Positions 54,710 to 63,664 are shown, counted from the first letter of the stretch. The stretch is 64,000 nucleotides of DNA from Leptospira mtsangambouensis (GCF_004770475.1 NZ_RQHK01000002.1:784001-848000), one strand, 5' to 3'. Made by a program: numbers and translations. The notes: a model not told the origin generated them from the sequence alone.

Positions 54710-56061
54710 TGCAAAAATTGATATATATACTTGATGATGAAAAAGAAATCAGAAAATCCCTCCGGGTGATTTTAGAAGACGAAGATTATTCAGTGGAAGA
54801 TTTTGCTAATGGAAAATCTCTGCTCAAAGCTTTATCTAAAGAAAGGCCATCGCTCGTTCTGCTAGATGTTTGGGTTGGAAAAGAAGATGGACTTTCTATA
54901 TTAGATGAATGCAAAAAATTATATTCCAGTTTGCCGATTGTGATGATTTCGGGACACGGGACCATTGAACTTGCAGTGAATGCTACTAAAAAAGGAGCAG
55001 TTGATTTTTTAGAAAAACCTCTCTCCATCGAAAAGGTCATTCAGACCATTGAGTCTGCTTTAGAAAAAACCAAAGACCATGAGATTCCCGAATTCCAACT
55101 CGAGGTAGACGAAATTTTAGGAGAATCTGCTCCCATCAAACGTGTGAAGTTTGCTATCTTTCAGGCTGCGCAAACCAATGCTCGTGTTTTTATTTCTGGC
55201 GAAAACGGAACAGGAAAAGAACTGACAGCAAGGGCCATCCACCAAAATTCCAAAAGAAAAAACGAACCATATATTGAATTCAATTGTGCCTCCGTTCCCG
55301 AAGAAACCTTAGAACAAGAGTTATTTGGTTCCGAAATACATGGTAACCAAACAGGTCCAGAAATCAAAATGGGAAAATGGGAAGCTGCTGGGAATGGCAC
55401 TTTGTTTTTAGATGAAGTTTGTGATTTACCTCTTTCCATCCAATCGAAAGTTTTAAAGGTAATCCTTGAACAAAAACTAGAACGTATGGGTGGAAAAGAA
55501 TTTGTTCCCGTCGATGTTCGAATCATTGCTGCTACCAACTCCAATGTGGAAGAGGCCATCAGGGAGGGACGATTTCGAGAAGATTTATACTATGCATTGA
55601 GTGTCATTCCATTGGAATTACCTCCGTTACGAGAAAGAAATTTGGACATCCCTTTACTTGCAGAATTTTATCTGAATAAATCCATTTCTGAAAATAAACT
55701 TTCTCCAAAAACCATTGACAGAGAGGGTCTTGATGCACTCACCACTCATTTTTGGCCAGGGAATGTAAGAGAACTTGGAAATATTTTGGAACGTTTGAGT
55801 ATTCTGGTTCCAGGGGATACCATCCGAGCCAAAGATGTAAAGGAAGCCCTTCACGGATTTAAAAAAGCAAATGAAATGGTCGCTCGTGGGGATTTGAAAC
55901 ATGCCAAAGAAGAGTTCGAAAGGCAATACATCATCAAAACCCTACAAATTTGTGAAGGGAACGTGACAAGAACTTCAAAGGCTTTAGGAATTGAAAGAAC
56001 ACATTTGTATCGAAAATTACGTTCCTTAAATATTTCTGTTGAACAGTTGAACGAAGGTTAG
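54709..56061 (+). CDS. NtrC-family response regulator with a non-canonical GAFTGA loop
   Basis: 450 aa. Receiver domain with phospho-acceptor Asp53 (LVLLDVWVG) and Lys-Pro (LEKPLSIEKV). AAA+ domain with Walker A GENGTGKELTARAI (about residues 164-177), then ELFGSEI, Walker B FLDEVCDLP and sensor motifs (REGRFREDLYYAL, PLRERNLDIPLL). The L1 loop that contacts sigma-54, normally GAFTGA, reads GNQTGP (residues 212-217). A C-terminal Fis-type helix-turn-helix follows (NVTRTSKALGIERTHLYRKL). It pairs with the NtrY-like kinase. Loss of the F suggests it may not activate sigma-54 but act by other means. Confidence 0.9.
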   Translation: MQKLIYILDDEKEIRKSLRVILEDEDYSVEDFANGKSLLKALSKERPSLVLLDVWVGKEDGLSILDECKKLYSSLPIVMISGHGTIELAVNATKKGAVDFLEKPLSIEKVIQTIESALEKTKDHEIPEFQLEVDEILGESAPIKRVKFAIFQAAQTNARVFISGENGTGKELTARAIHQNSKRKNEPYIEFNCASVPEETLEQELFGSEIHGNQTGPEIKMGKWEAAGNGTLFLDEVCDLPLSIQSKVLKVILEQKLERMGGKEFVPVDVRIIAATNSNVEEAIREGRFREDLYYALSVIPLELPPLRERNLDIPLLAEFYLNKSISENKLSPKTIDREGLDALTTHFWPGNVRELGNILERLSILVPGDTIRAKDVKEALHGFKKANEMVARGDLKHAKEEFERQYIIKTLQICEGNVTRTSKALGIERTHLYRKLRSLNISVEQLNEG

Positions 56062-56062
56062 T

Positions 56063-56881
56063 ATGGATCAAAAATCAATTTTAGAACGTTTTACTGACAT
56101 TCTTAAAGAAACTAAATTTTTAATCCAAAACAAATCGGTTTCTGTTTATCAGTTCCAAGAGGAAAAAGATCCTAATGATTTTGTTTTCCCTTGGAAATCT
56201 AAAGTTCCAGAATCCATTGAAATCCAGAAAAAACAACAGAAAGAGAACCAAAGAAAAAATAAGGATCTAGTTAATTTTTCTTGTACACTTTGCCAAGGAA
56301 AACTCAGCGGAGTTCGGCAGTTTCTACATAAAGGAAGAAAACCTGTTTTGGTGCTTCATTATTCCGGGGCCACAAGTCCGAAAGAAAAACCATTCACAAA
56401 AACGAAACCAAACCAAATATTTAAAGACAAACTAACGGAAAGTAGCTGGGGAGAACTCATTCAAAAAGTATTTGGATTTTCTTTCGAAGAGTTTTATTAC
56501 CAAGAATATCCGGCATGTAATTTTTCGAATACAGATTCAAAAGAAAACGATTGGCAAACCAGAGTGGAAAATTGCAAATTTCATGTAAAAGATACAGTAG
56601 AAGAATTTGGAATTAAATCCATTGTGATTTTAGGTTCATCCGCTAAATTATTGTTTGGTGCCGAGAAAGCAAAAGAATTTCTTGGTAAAGAAATAAAATG
56701 GGATTTGTCTGGTCTTTCCATTCCAATTGTCACCACAAGATCCCCAGAAGCCCTTGTTTTCCTTGGTGAAAAGGCAAAAAAGACAGATTCGGAAAGTAAC
56801 CTTTTCCAATACGGAAAAGAAAAACAAGAATTGGAAGATAGTTTTATTTCTCATTTATCTCTTTTAAAACCTTATCTCTAG
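56063..56881 (+). CDS. Family-4 uracil-DNA-glycosylase-like Fe-S protein lacking the catalytic motif
   Basis: 272 aa. The four cysteines that bind a 4Fe-4S cluster in family 4/5 UDGs appear in the right order: C74 and C77 (SCTLCQGKLSG), C152 (EYPACNFSNT) and C171 (VENCKFHVKD). The late motif IKSIVILGSSAKLLFG matches the family's LG-x-x-A segment. The catalytic motif A (GEAPG..E/D) is not seen; the corresponding strand reads VLVLHYSGATSP. It may bind DNA or uracil without cleaving it, or may be an unrelated repair partner. It lies between the NtrC-like gene (1-nt gap) and priA. Confidence 0.75.
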   Translation: MDQKSILERFTDILKETKFLIQNKSVSVYQFQEEKDPNDFVFPWKSKVPESIEIQKKQQKENQRKNKDLVNFSCTLCQGKLSGVRQFLHKGRKPVLVLHYSGATSPKEKPFTKTKPNQIFKDKLTESSWGELIQKVFGFSFEEFYYQEYPACNFSNTDSKENDWQTRVENCKFHVKDTVEEFGIKSIVILGSSAKLLFGAEKAKEFLGKEIKWDLSGLSIPIVTTRSPEALVFLGEKAKKTDSESNLFQYGKEKQELEDSFISHLSLLKPYL

Positions 56882-56882
56882 T

Positions 56883-58835
56883 ATGATCCAATTTGCGGAA
56901 GTTGCTCTCAATCTATCTTGGGAAAGTAGAACCTTAACCTATGAAATTCCCGAGGACATTCCAAACTTGGTAAGAGGAGTTCGAGTTCTTGTTCCTCTGA
57001 ATGGAAAGGAATGGGAAGGGGTTGTGATCGAGATCCACTCGAATGAGCCGAATTATGAAACTCTTTCCATTCTAAAGAGTATGGATAAGGAACCAGTCCT
57101 AACGGAAGACCAATTGGATCTTGCGGAGTGGATGGCAGAAAATTATCTTTCTTCTCTTGGCGAAGCCTTGTTTTTAATGGTCCCGAAAGGAAAAAAAAGA
57201 AAACAGGAAAAACAATCTCCCGTCCAAATTCAGTTTGATCGATTATATCCTTTAACTTCTGCTCAAAAAATAGCATTCGATGAAATCACCAAAAATCAAA
57301 AAGCCAACACACATTTGTTATATGGGATTACGGGAAGTGGAAAAACAGAAGTTTATCTCCACCTTATGGCGGAGGTTCTTTCCCAACCCAAAGGATCAGT
57401 GATTTTTCTTGTTCCTGAAATTTCACTCACTTATCCAACCATTACAAGGATTGAACGGATCTTTCCTGGACAAGTGGCGGTTTTACATTCACATCTCAGA
57501 ACTTCAGAAAAATTCCAAAACTATCTGGATTTAAAGGAAGGAAAAAAACGGATTTGTATCGGAACACGTTCCGCTGTTTTTGCTCCTTTGTCTGACATTG
57601 CCCTCATTATTTTGGATGAAGAACATGATGGTTCTTACAAAGAACACGGCTCTCCTCGTTACCATGCGCGCCAAGTGGCTTTACAAAGAATTTTAAAAAC
57701 AAACGGTAAATTGTTGTTAGGTTCTGCCACTCCGAGTTTAGAAATTTTTTACTTAGCAAAAGCAGGTCAAATTGGATATTCGGCATTAAAGGAAAGGGCA
57801 AATCCGGAGGCATCACTTCCCACAGTAGAAATTACGGAAAAAAAAGAAGATAGTGAACTCCTTTCGGGCGATTTGCAATTTAAAATTGCAGACCGATTGA
57901 AAAAGGAAGAACAAACCATCATCCTTCTGAATCGCAGAGGTTATAATCCCTTTATTTATTCCACCGCTACAAAAGAATTCATCCATTGTCCGAAATGTAC
58001 GGCAACACTTTGTTATCATTCTGATAAAACGGTAAGGTGTCATCTTTGTGGATACAAATCAACCTTACAGAATTTAAAACAGATTCACGGCGAGGAGCTG
58101 GATTTATTTGGAGCAGGAACACAAAAGTTGGAAGAGTATTTACTTTCTCATTTTCCCAAAGCTCGGATTGAAAGATTGGACCAAGACAGTTCCAAAAATA
58201 AAGAAGTCACCCGTGATGTTCTCGAAAAGTTAGGCGAAGGAAATTTAGACATCCTTACCGGAACCCAAATGATTGCAAAAGGACTTGATTATGCAAACGT
58301 CAGTCTTGTGGGAATTTTAAACGCCAATCATGGGTTGGGAGTTCCTGACTTTCGCAGTAGCGAAAGAACCTATTCTCTAATTTCACAGGTGGCAGGTAGG
58401 GCCGGTCGGGGTGAAAAAAAAGGGGAAGTCCTCATCCAATCGAATGATCCCGAACATCCAGTCATTAAGATGGCAATGGAACAAAACTACCCTGCTTTTT
58501 TTGAGTGGGAATTGACTTTTAGAAGGGATTTGTTCTATCCACCTTTTTCTCGTTTGGCGAGGCTAGTTTTCAGATCAAAATATGAGGAAATTGCAAATAA
58601 ACAATCTGTTGTTTATTCTGAACTTTTAAAAGAGAATATGGATGCCTCCATCACTCTTCTTGGGCCAAGCCAATGTCCATTTTATAAAATTGATAATAAC
58701 TTTAGGTATCATATTTTGTTAAAATCCAAATCCATCACTACCTTACGAAATCTTTTGCGCGAAACAAAATCAAAGTTTAAAGTTGATTCCAAATGTTATA
58801 TTGAATATGATTTGGATCCTTTAGAACTTGTTTAA
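56883..58835 (+). CDS. priA: Primosomal protein N' (replication restart helicase PriA)
   Basis: 650 aa, shorter than E. coli (732) but within the family range. It has the N-terminal DNA-binding domain, then Walker A (LLYGITGSGKTEVYLHL), DEEHDGSY (DEEH box), GSATPSL, a zinc-binding set (CPKCTATLCYHSDKTVRCHLC) and helicase motifs GTQMIAKGLDYANVSLVG and QVAGRAGRG. It loads the replisome at stalled forks. The start at 56883 lies 1 nt after the UDG-like stop codon. It starts the block that runs priA-fmt-PASTA-rpe. Confidence 0.96.
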   Translation: MIQFAEVALNLSWESRTLTYEIPEDIPNLVRGVRVLVPLNGKEWEGVVIEIHSNEPNYETLSILKSMDKEPVLTEDQLDLAEWMAENYLSSLGEALFLMVPKGKKRKQEKQSPVQIQFDRLYPLTSAQKIAFDEITKNQKANTHLLYGITGSGKTEVYLHLMAEVLSQPKGSVIFLVPEISLTYPTITRIERIFPGQVAVLHSHLRTSEKFQNYLDLKEGKKRICIGTRSAVFAPLSDIALIILDEEHDGSYKEHGSPRYHARQVALQRILKTNGKLLLGSATPSLEIFYLAKAGQIGYSALKERANPEASLPTVEITEKKEDSELLSGDLQFKIADRLKKEEQTIILLNRRGYNPFIYSTATKEFIHCPKCTATLCYHSDKTVRCHLCGYKSTLQNLKQIHGEELDLFGAGTQKLEEYLLSHFPKARIERLDQDSSKNKEVTRDVLEKLGEGNLDILTGTQMIAKGLDYANVSLVGILNANHGLGVPDFRSSERTYSLISQVAGRAGRGEKKGEVLIQSNDPEHPVIKMAMEQNYPAFFEWELTFRRDLFYPPFSRLARLVFRSKYEEIANKQSVVYSELLKENMDASITLLGPSQCPFYKIDNNFRYHILLKSKSITTLRNLLRETKSKFKVDSKCYIEYDLDPLELV

Positions 58836-58846
58836 TAGGATAAATT

Positions 58847-59815
58847 ATGAAACTTTCAATTGGCTACTTCGGATCCCCTGAACACTCCAAAGAATTACTT
58901 TCTATGTTACTGGAAGCAGGAATCACCATCGACTTTGTTGTGACCAATATTGACAAACCAGTGGGAAGAAAACAAACCATCACTCCCACACCTGTGAAAG
59001 AATTGGCAGTTTCTAAAGGAATCCCTGTCATCCAATCTCCGAAACTAAGAACCGATGAAGAAGCGCAAAAACAAATCTTATCTTACGGTTCTCCTGTTCA
59101 TATCGTTTATGCTTATGGATCGATCGTTCCCGATAATGTGTTTTTAGATCCCAAATTCGGTAGCATCAACCTACATGGAAGTTTACTCCCCAAATACCGC
59201 GGTGCCTCTCCCGTCCAAAGTTTCCTCCTCAGTGGAGAAGAGAACTCTGGGTTTACCATTCAGTTTTTAGCCAAGGAAGTGGATTCGGGAGATATCATTT
59301 CCCAGAAATCTTGGAAGGTGGAAACCACAGAAACCACAGCCTCTCTTTTGCAAACCATCACCAAAGAAGGCGGAAAAGAACTCATCCGTCTCCTTAAGGA
59401 ATTAGAATCTACGGAAACCGCTTGGACCTCGAAACCGCAAAATGCTAACGAGGCAACCCATTGTAAAAAAATAACAGCCAGTGATCGTCCCATCCATTGG
59501 TCTGAGCCTGCCCAAAACATCCACAACAGGATCCGTGCCTTGTATCCTGATCCATTGGCAGTGACCGAATTTCGGGACAAAAAACTCATCCTGATCTCCT
59601 CCTTTCTACCCAATACCGGAGAGGAACCGGTTCCTATACCGGAAGGCCTCAGCCCTGGTTCCTTTTTCCTATACCAGAAAAAAAGGCTTTTCTGCCTCTG
59701 TGGAGACGGAAACCTGCTTGGTATAGACACCTTACAACCCGAAGGGAAAAAACCCATGAAAGGATTTGAGTTTTTCAATGGGGCACGGGTTTTAGCCGGA
59801 GAATCATTTACGTGA
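58847..59815 (+). CDS. fmt: Methionyl-tRNA formyltransferase
   Basis: 322 aa. The active site resembles the formyltransferase Asn-His-Asp triad: NLHGSLLPKYRGASPVQ (Asn, His) and AKEVDSGDIISQ (Asp). The N-terminal Rossmann begins SIGYFGSPEHSKELL and a C-terminal OB domain follows. It formylates initiator Met-tRNA. ATAGGA precedes ATG 58847. Its end overlaps the PASTA protein start by 4 nt. No def gene is next to it. Confidence 0.95.
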   Translation: MKLSIGYFGSPEHSKELLSMLLEAGITIDFVVTNIDKPVGRKQTITPTPVKELAVSKGIPVIQSPKLRTDEEAQKQILSYGSPVHIVYAYGSIVPDNVFLDPKFGSINLHGSLLPKYRGASPVQSFLLSGEENSGFTIQFLAKEVDSGDIISQKSWKVETTETTASLLQTITKEGGKELIRLLKELESTETAWTSKPQNANEATHCKKITASDRPIHWSEPAQNIHNRIRALYPDPLAVTEFRDKKLILISSFLPNTGEEPVPIPEGLSPGSFFLYQKKRLFCLCGDGNLLGIDTLQPEGKKPMKGFEFFNGARVLAGESFT

Positions 59816-60831
59816 AAGAAAAGTTTCTAAAAATCCTACCTTACAGTGGTTATGTTCTATTTGTTGGTTTAGGGCTCCTTGTTTTTTTTGTAGCTGCCTT
59901 CCTTGTGGTCGTGGTTCGAACCAAAGAAGAACAAAAGGTAATGATGCCTTATGTGATTGGTAAAAACTACATTGAGGTTCATAACGAACTCCAAAGACTC
60001 CAACTCAAAGTCCGTTTAGAAACCCAAAGGATACCTGAAAAAACAGATGGGATCATTCTCGCCCAGTCCATTGATCCAGGTAAGGAAGTAGAAGCTGGAT
60101 CTAAACTTTATCTTACTGTTAACATTGGATTTGATCGGGTCACCATTCCCGATGTCAAAGGCCAGGATCTAAAACGTGCCAAAGCCATTTTAGAAAAGGT
60201 ACTTTCTGGGGAAGTATATGTTCCTTTACAAATTGGTGGGATCACTTATGTGCCTGCTGTGGGCGATGAACCTGCTGACACCATCATTGACCAAATTCCT
60301 GGGCCTGGAAAAGAAACTCATTCAGGTGAAAAAATCTATTTACTCGTAACAGAACCCAATACAGAAAAAAAATCCAACCAATCAGCAAATGAACCTTTGG
60401 ATTCCACAAAATTTGTAGGAACTCCTGTTCCATTTGTTGTCGATTTTTTACAAAGAAAAAAAATTCCTTATCGTTTAAAAGAAGCCACCAAACCAGAGTT
60501 TCGTGATTCACATGGACTCACATCTTCGTTTGAATTAAAACCTGCTGGTGCGGAATTGGGAGCTTACTATTTAAAACCTTCAGAATCACTTGTCCAGGAT
60601 TATGAATTTTTGGAATATGAAGTAGATGATGATGATCTTTATTCTGCCAAACTCAAGTATACAAAACCTGGGGAAGATACAGAAATCGAAAAAGAAATCT
60701 TAACCAATCAAAAACTAAAAGAAGATGAACCTGTGCGTTTTCTCATCCATCGTTCGGGAAATGTAAAACTTACACTCGTTGGCAAAGAAACCGGAGTGGC
60801 TAAGGTTTGGAAACTCAAAGGAACTTATTAA
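59812..60831 (+). CDS. Membrane PASTA-domain protein without a kinase domain
   Basis: 339 aa from GTG 59812, overlapping fmt by 4 nt. A short cytoplasmic N-terminus and one membrane helix ([24 protein letters not shown]) are followed by extracytoplasmic PASTA repeats: [45 protein letters not shown], and a third divergent unit near [23 protein letters not shown] charged β-rich tail follows. PASTA domains bind peptidoglycan fragments. There is no Ser/Thr kinase domain, although the gene lies between fmt and rpe, where many Firmicutes carry prkC. It may sense or bind cell wall by itself. Confidence 0.88.
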   Translation: MKEKFLKILPYSGYVLFVGLGLLVFFVAAFLVVVVRTKEEQKVMMPYVIGKNYIEVHNELQRLQLKVRLETQRIPEKTDGIILAQSIDPGKEVEAGSKLYLTVNIGFDRVTIPDVKGQDLKRAKAILEKVLSGEVYVPLQIGGITYVPAVGDEPADTIIDQIPGPGKETHSGEKIYLLVTEPNTEKKSNQSANEPLDSTKFVGTPVPFVVDFLQRKKIPYRLKEATKPEFRDSHGLTSSFELKPAGAELGAYYLKPSESLVQDYEFLEYEVDDDDLYSAKLKYTKPGEDTEIEKEILTNQKLKEDEPVRFLIHRSGNVKLTLVGKETGVAKVWKLKGTY

Positions 60832-60832
60832 T

Positions 60833-61495
60833 ATGAAAATTTCTGCTTCGATCCTTGCCGCAAAACTTACGGGACTTTCCACGGAGCTTCCCACTTACAA
60901 ACAGGAAAATATCGACCTCATTCACATCGATGTGATGGATGGAAACTTTGTCCCTCAAATTTCCTTTGGGGAAGCATTCACCAAAGAAGTGAAGTCCCAT
61001 ACCCAAATCCCACTCGATGTACATTTGATGGTGAGTAATCCCGAACTCCATGTGCCTAAATACTTTGACCTCAATCCTTATTGTATCACCTTCCATATTG
61101 AAACGACAAACTTCTCTGTAAGACTGGCAGAAGAGATCCGAAAAGCGGGAATCAAAGTGGGGGTCTCTCTGAATCCCCAAACACCTCCAGAATCCATCTC
61201 TCAAATCCTTCCGTATTTGGATCTTGTCTTACTCATGACAGTCGATCCTGGATTTTACGGACAGTCCTTTGTGAAATCCGGTTTTGAGAAGATCGCGGCA
61301 ATTCGTAAACTCACGAAACCCTACAATATTGAATTGGAAGTGGATGGGGGTGTGAACGAATCCAATATGGAAGAGCTTGCAAAACTCGGAGTGGACATCA
61401 CCGTTGTGGGATCTGGTCTCTATAAAACAGGAGATCCGAACGCACAGGGCAAAAAATTAAAGGAACTCGCTGCAAGTGCTAGAACTCGCTCTTGA
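60833..61495 (+). CDS. rpe: Ribulose-phosphate 3-epimerase
   Basis: 220 aa from ATG 60833, 1 nt after the PASTA stop codon. TIM-barrel motifs: [26 protein letters not shown] (Asp/His), [25 protein letters not shown] (Asp) and [10 protein letters not shown]. These carry the metal-binding His/Asp set. It interconverts ribulose-5-phosphate and xylulose-5-phosphate. The 3' end contains two AACTCGCT copies that repeat once more upstream of rpsP. Confidence 0.95.
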   Translation: MKISASILAAKLTGLSTELPTYKQENIDLIHIDVMDGNFVPQISFGEAFTKEVKSHTQIPLDVHLMVSNPELHVPKYFDLNPYCITFHIETTNFSVRLAEEIRKAGIKVGVSLNPQTPPESISQILPYLDLVLLMTVDPGFYGQSFVKSGFEKIAAIRKLTKPYNIELEVDGGVNESNMEELAKLGVDITVVGSGLYKTGDPNAQGKKLKELAASARTRS

Positions 61496-61523
61496 CAGAT
61501 CGTCCTTATTTAAAAAACTCGCT
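61464..61523 (+). repeat. Three AACTCGCT direct repeats upstream of rpsP
   Basis: The octamer AACTCGCT occurs at 61464-61471, 61483-61490 and 61516-61523, spanning the end of rpe and the 47-nt gap before rpsP. A TTGACA at 61492-61497 lies between the second and third copies, but no -10 at the proper distance is evident; TATAAA (61523-61528) is 25 nt away. It may be an operator for the ribosomal operon or a chance repeat. Confidence 0.3.
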
Positions 61524-61542
61524 ATAAAAGGGGTATTTTTCC

Positions 61543-61800
61543 TTGGTTAAATTAAGATTACAAAGAACGGGAACAAAAGCAGACCCGCACTATCGCATTG
61601 TCGCAGCAGACATCCGTGCTCCACGTGACGGAAAGTTCATTGAAGCGATTGGACATTTTCATCCATCTACTTCCTCTGTGAAAAAAGCAACTTTCAACGA
61701 AGAAAAAACTCTTTCTTGGTTAAAAAAAGGCGCTCAACCTACTGATACAGTTCTTGCTCTTTTGAAAAAAGACGACGTTTGGTCAAAATTCAAAGGTTAA
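61543..61800 (+). CDS. rpsP: 30S ribosomal protein S16
   Basis: 85 aa from TTG 61543 with AAAGGGG about 10 nt upstream. Standard S16 sequence: [40 protein letters not shown], and a final [13 protein letters not shown]. It binds 16S rRNA in assembly of the small subunit. First gene of the rpsP-khpA-rimM-trmD-rplS-rnhB operon. A TTG start in such an abundant protein is notable. Confidence 0.97.
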   Translation: MVKLRLQRTGTKADPHYRIVAADIRAPRDGKFIEAIGHFHPSTSSVKKATFNEEKTLSWLKKGAQPTDTVLALLKKDDVWSKFKG

Positions 61801-61807
61801 TTGATAC

Positions 61808-62038
61808 ATGGAATCCTTAGTTCGTTATATCGTTACATCTCTCGTTGACCAACCAGAACAAGTGGCTGTCAACCAAGTCCCCGGAGAGGAAGAAACAGTG
61901 ATCGAACTTCGGGTAGCAGCAAAAGACCTAGGGAAGGTGATCGGAAAAAACGGAAGGATTGCAAAATCTTTGCGTACTGTTTTACAAGCAGCCGGAACCA
62001 AACAAGGCAAAAACTATACTTTAGAAATTGTCGACTAA
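61808..62038 (+). CDS. khpA: KH-domain RNA-binding protein KhpA
   Basis: 76 aa, the usual length. The KH fold carries the GxxG loop in [18 protein letters not shown]. It is the small YlqC/KhpA protein commonly encoded between rpsP and rimM; it binds RNA and in some bacteria works with KhpB. It starts 7 nt after rpsP and overlaps rimM by 11 nt. Confidence 0.94.
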   Translation: MESLVRYIVTSLVDQPEQVAVNQVPGEEETVIELRVAAKDLGKVIGKNGRIAKSLRTVLQAAGTKQGKNYTLEIVD

Positions 62039-62564
62039 ACCAAGTTTAGTGAAAGTGGGGGTCATCGGATCCTCACATGGAATCAAAGGGTTCATCAAAG
62101 TTTTCACAGAAGGTGACACCCTACTATCCGCCAAACCACCGTTTACCTGCACAGTCGAAGACGCCCGCGGAAATCAGTCTACCATTCAAATCGATGAAAT
62201 CAAACCCAACGGAAATCATTTCCTAGTCAAACTAAAGGGTTTTGAAACTCCAGAAACTGTCATCAAATACCGCGGATTCTCTTTGTTATGGAAAAGAGAA
62301 GATTTGCCCAAACCAACTGACGGCGAAATTTACACAGAAGATTTGGTGGGTCTTGTGGCGATTTCCAAAGAAACAAGTCAATCTCTGCATTATGTTGTGA
62401 CCCAGGTTATCGACAATCCTGCTCATCCCATTTTGGAACTAAAACCAAAATCAGGGGAAGGCGAAACTGTGCTTATCCCTTTTCTCCATCAATTTGTAGG
62501 AGATTGGAACTTAGAATCCAAAACCTTAGAAATCATAAGCTGGGAGCAGTGGATTGAAGTTTAA
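62028..62564 (+). CDS. rimM: Ribosome maturation factor RimM
   Basis: 178 aa from TTG 62028, overlapping khpA by 11 nt. The N-terminal β-barrel begins [21 protein letters not shown] (typical G-x-HGIKG), and the PRC-barrel C-terminal domain has [32 protein letters not shown]. It helps mature the 30S head with S19. It overlaps trmD by 11 nt. Confidence 0.95.
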   Translation: MSTKPSLVKVGVIGSSHGIKGFIKVFTEGDTLLSAKPPFTCTVEDARGNQSTIQIDEIKPNGNHFLVKLKGFETPETVIKYRGFSLLWKREDLPKPTDGEIYTEDLVGLVAISKETSQSLHYVVTQVIDNPAHPILELKPKSGEGETVLIPFLHQFVGDWNLESKTLEIISWEQWIEV

Positions 62565-63207
62565 TTTCATCACTCTTTTCCCAGAAAAAATCACCTCGTA
62601 TTTTGATACCGGAATCCCGGGCAAAGCTGTGAAACAAGGGGTTGTGGAAATCAATACCGTCCACCTTCGTGACTTTGCTGACAACAAACACCAAAAGGTA
62701 GATGATACCATCTACGGTGGTGGCCCCGGAATGCTTTTGCAAGTGGGTCCGATTTACCGGGCTTTAGCGTCCCTTGGCGAAAATAAAGGGAAGGTCATCC
62801 TCCTCAGTCCCTCAGGGGAACTTTTCAACCAAACTCTGGCAAGGGAGATTTACGAGTCCTCAGAGACCATTACCTTGATTTCTGGGTACTATGAAGGGGT
62901 GGATCATCGTGTCGCAGAGCATTTAATTGACAGGGAAGTGGCCATTGGAAACTATGTTATTTCATCGGGGGATTTAGCTGCTCTCGTTGTTGCCGATTGC
63001 CTATCTCGGTTTGTTCCGGGGTTTTTAGGAAAAGAAGAAAGCCTTCTCGAAGAATCGCACAACGAAACGGAAGAATTAGAATACCCTCAGTATACAAAAC
63101 CCTATGATTTTATGGGTTGGACTGTTCCAGATGTTCTCCTCGGTGGGCATCATGAAGAGATCCGTAAATGGCGGCAGAAAAACCGCAAAACAAGAAATCA
63201 TTCTTAG
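62554..63207 (+). CDS. trmD: tRNA (guanine-N1)-methyltransferase
   Basis: 217 aa from TTG 62554. SPOUT-class trefoil motifs: [52 protein letters not shown] and the knot region [22 protein letters not shown]. It methylates G37 of tRNAs to keep the reading frame. At 217 aa it is shorter than E. coli TrmD (255); the C-terminal domain looks truncated. In other bacteria that domain helps tRNA binding, so activity may rely on the core. Confidence 0.95.
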   Translation: MKFNFITLFPEKITSYFDTGIPGKAVKQGVVEINTVHLRDFADNKHQKVDDTIYGGGPGMLLQVGPIYRALASLGENKGKVILLSPSGELFNQTLAREIYESSETITLISGYYEGVDHRVAEHLIDREVAIGNYVISSGDLAALVVADCLSRFVPGFLGKEESLLEESHNETEELEYPQYTKPYDFMGWTVPDVLLGGHHEEIRKWRQKNRKTRNHS

Positions 63208-63215
63208 AGGAAGCC

Positions 63216-63653
63216 ATGAATCAGATTCTAGAAACAGCACTCGCAGGCGAAGCAAAGAACGAACTTAATTTCGAAATTGGTGATACTGTAAAAGTTCACT
63301 ACAAAATCGTTGAATCTGGAAAAGAACGTGTTCAGGTTTACGAAGGCATTGTGATCTCCATTGCGAACAAATCACAAAGCAAAACTTTCACAGTAAGACG
63401 AGTGTCTTATGATATCGGAGTGGAAAGAATTTTCCCACTTCATAGCCCACGCATTGCAAAGATTGAACTCGTTCGTAAAGGATCTGTTCGTCGTGCAAAA
63501 CTTTTCTATCTCCGTGATAAAAAAGGAAAAGCGGGACGTATCAAAGAAAGAAAAGGCGGACAAGCAATTGTTGCCAAAGATAAAAAGAGACAGGATGAGG
63601 CTTCTAAAGCCGCTCTTGCACAAGCAAAAGCTGCTGAAGCACCTAGCGCATAA
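63216..63653 (+). CDS. rplS: 50S ribosomal protein L19
   Basis: 145 aa from ATG 63216, preceded by AGAGGA; in-frame upstream codons overlap trmD. The core is typical: [56 protein letters not shown] and [20 protein letters not shown]-terminal tail of about 25 residues rich in Ala, Lys and Gln ([20 protein letters not shown]) extends beyond standard L19 (about 115 aa). Confidence 0.96.
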   Translation: MNQILETALAGEAKNELNFEIGDTVKVHYKIVESGKERVQVYEGIVISIANKSQSKTFTVRRVSYDIGVERIFPLHSPRIAKIELVRKGSVRRAKLFYLRDKKGKAGRIKERKGGQAIVAKDKKRQDEASKAALAQAKAAEAPSA

Positions 63654-63664
63654 TCTCTCTTGAA

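Noticed and set aside
59260..59778. A 172-codon minus-strand frame opposite fmt
   Set aside because: fmt motifs are unambiguous on the plus strand; the opposite frame is a codon-bias shadow.
61492..61528. A promoter for rpsP made of TTGACA and TATAAA
   Set aside because: The spacing is 25 nt and the putative -10 would put the transcription start at the Shine-Dalgarno sequence, so the pairing does not work.
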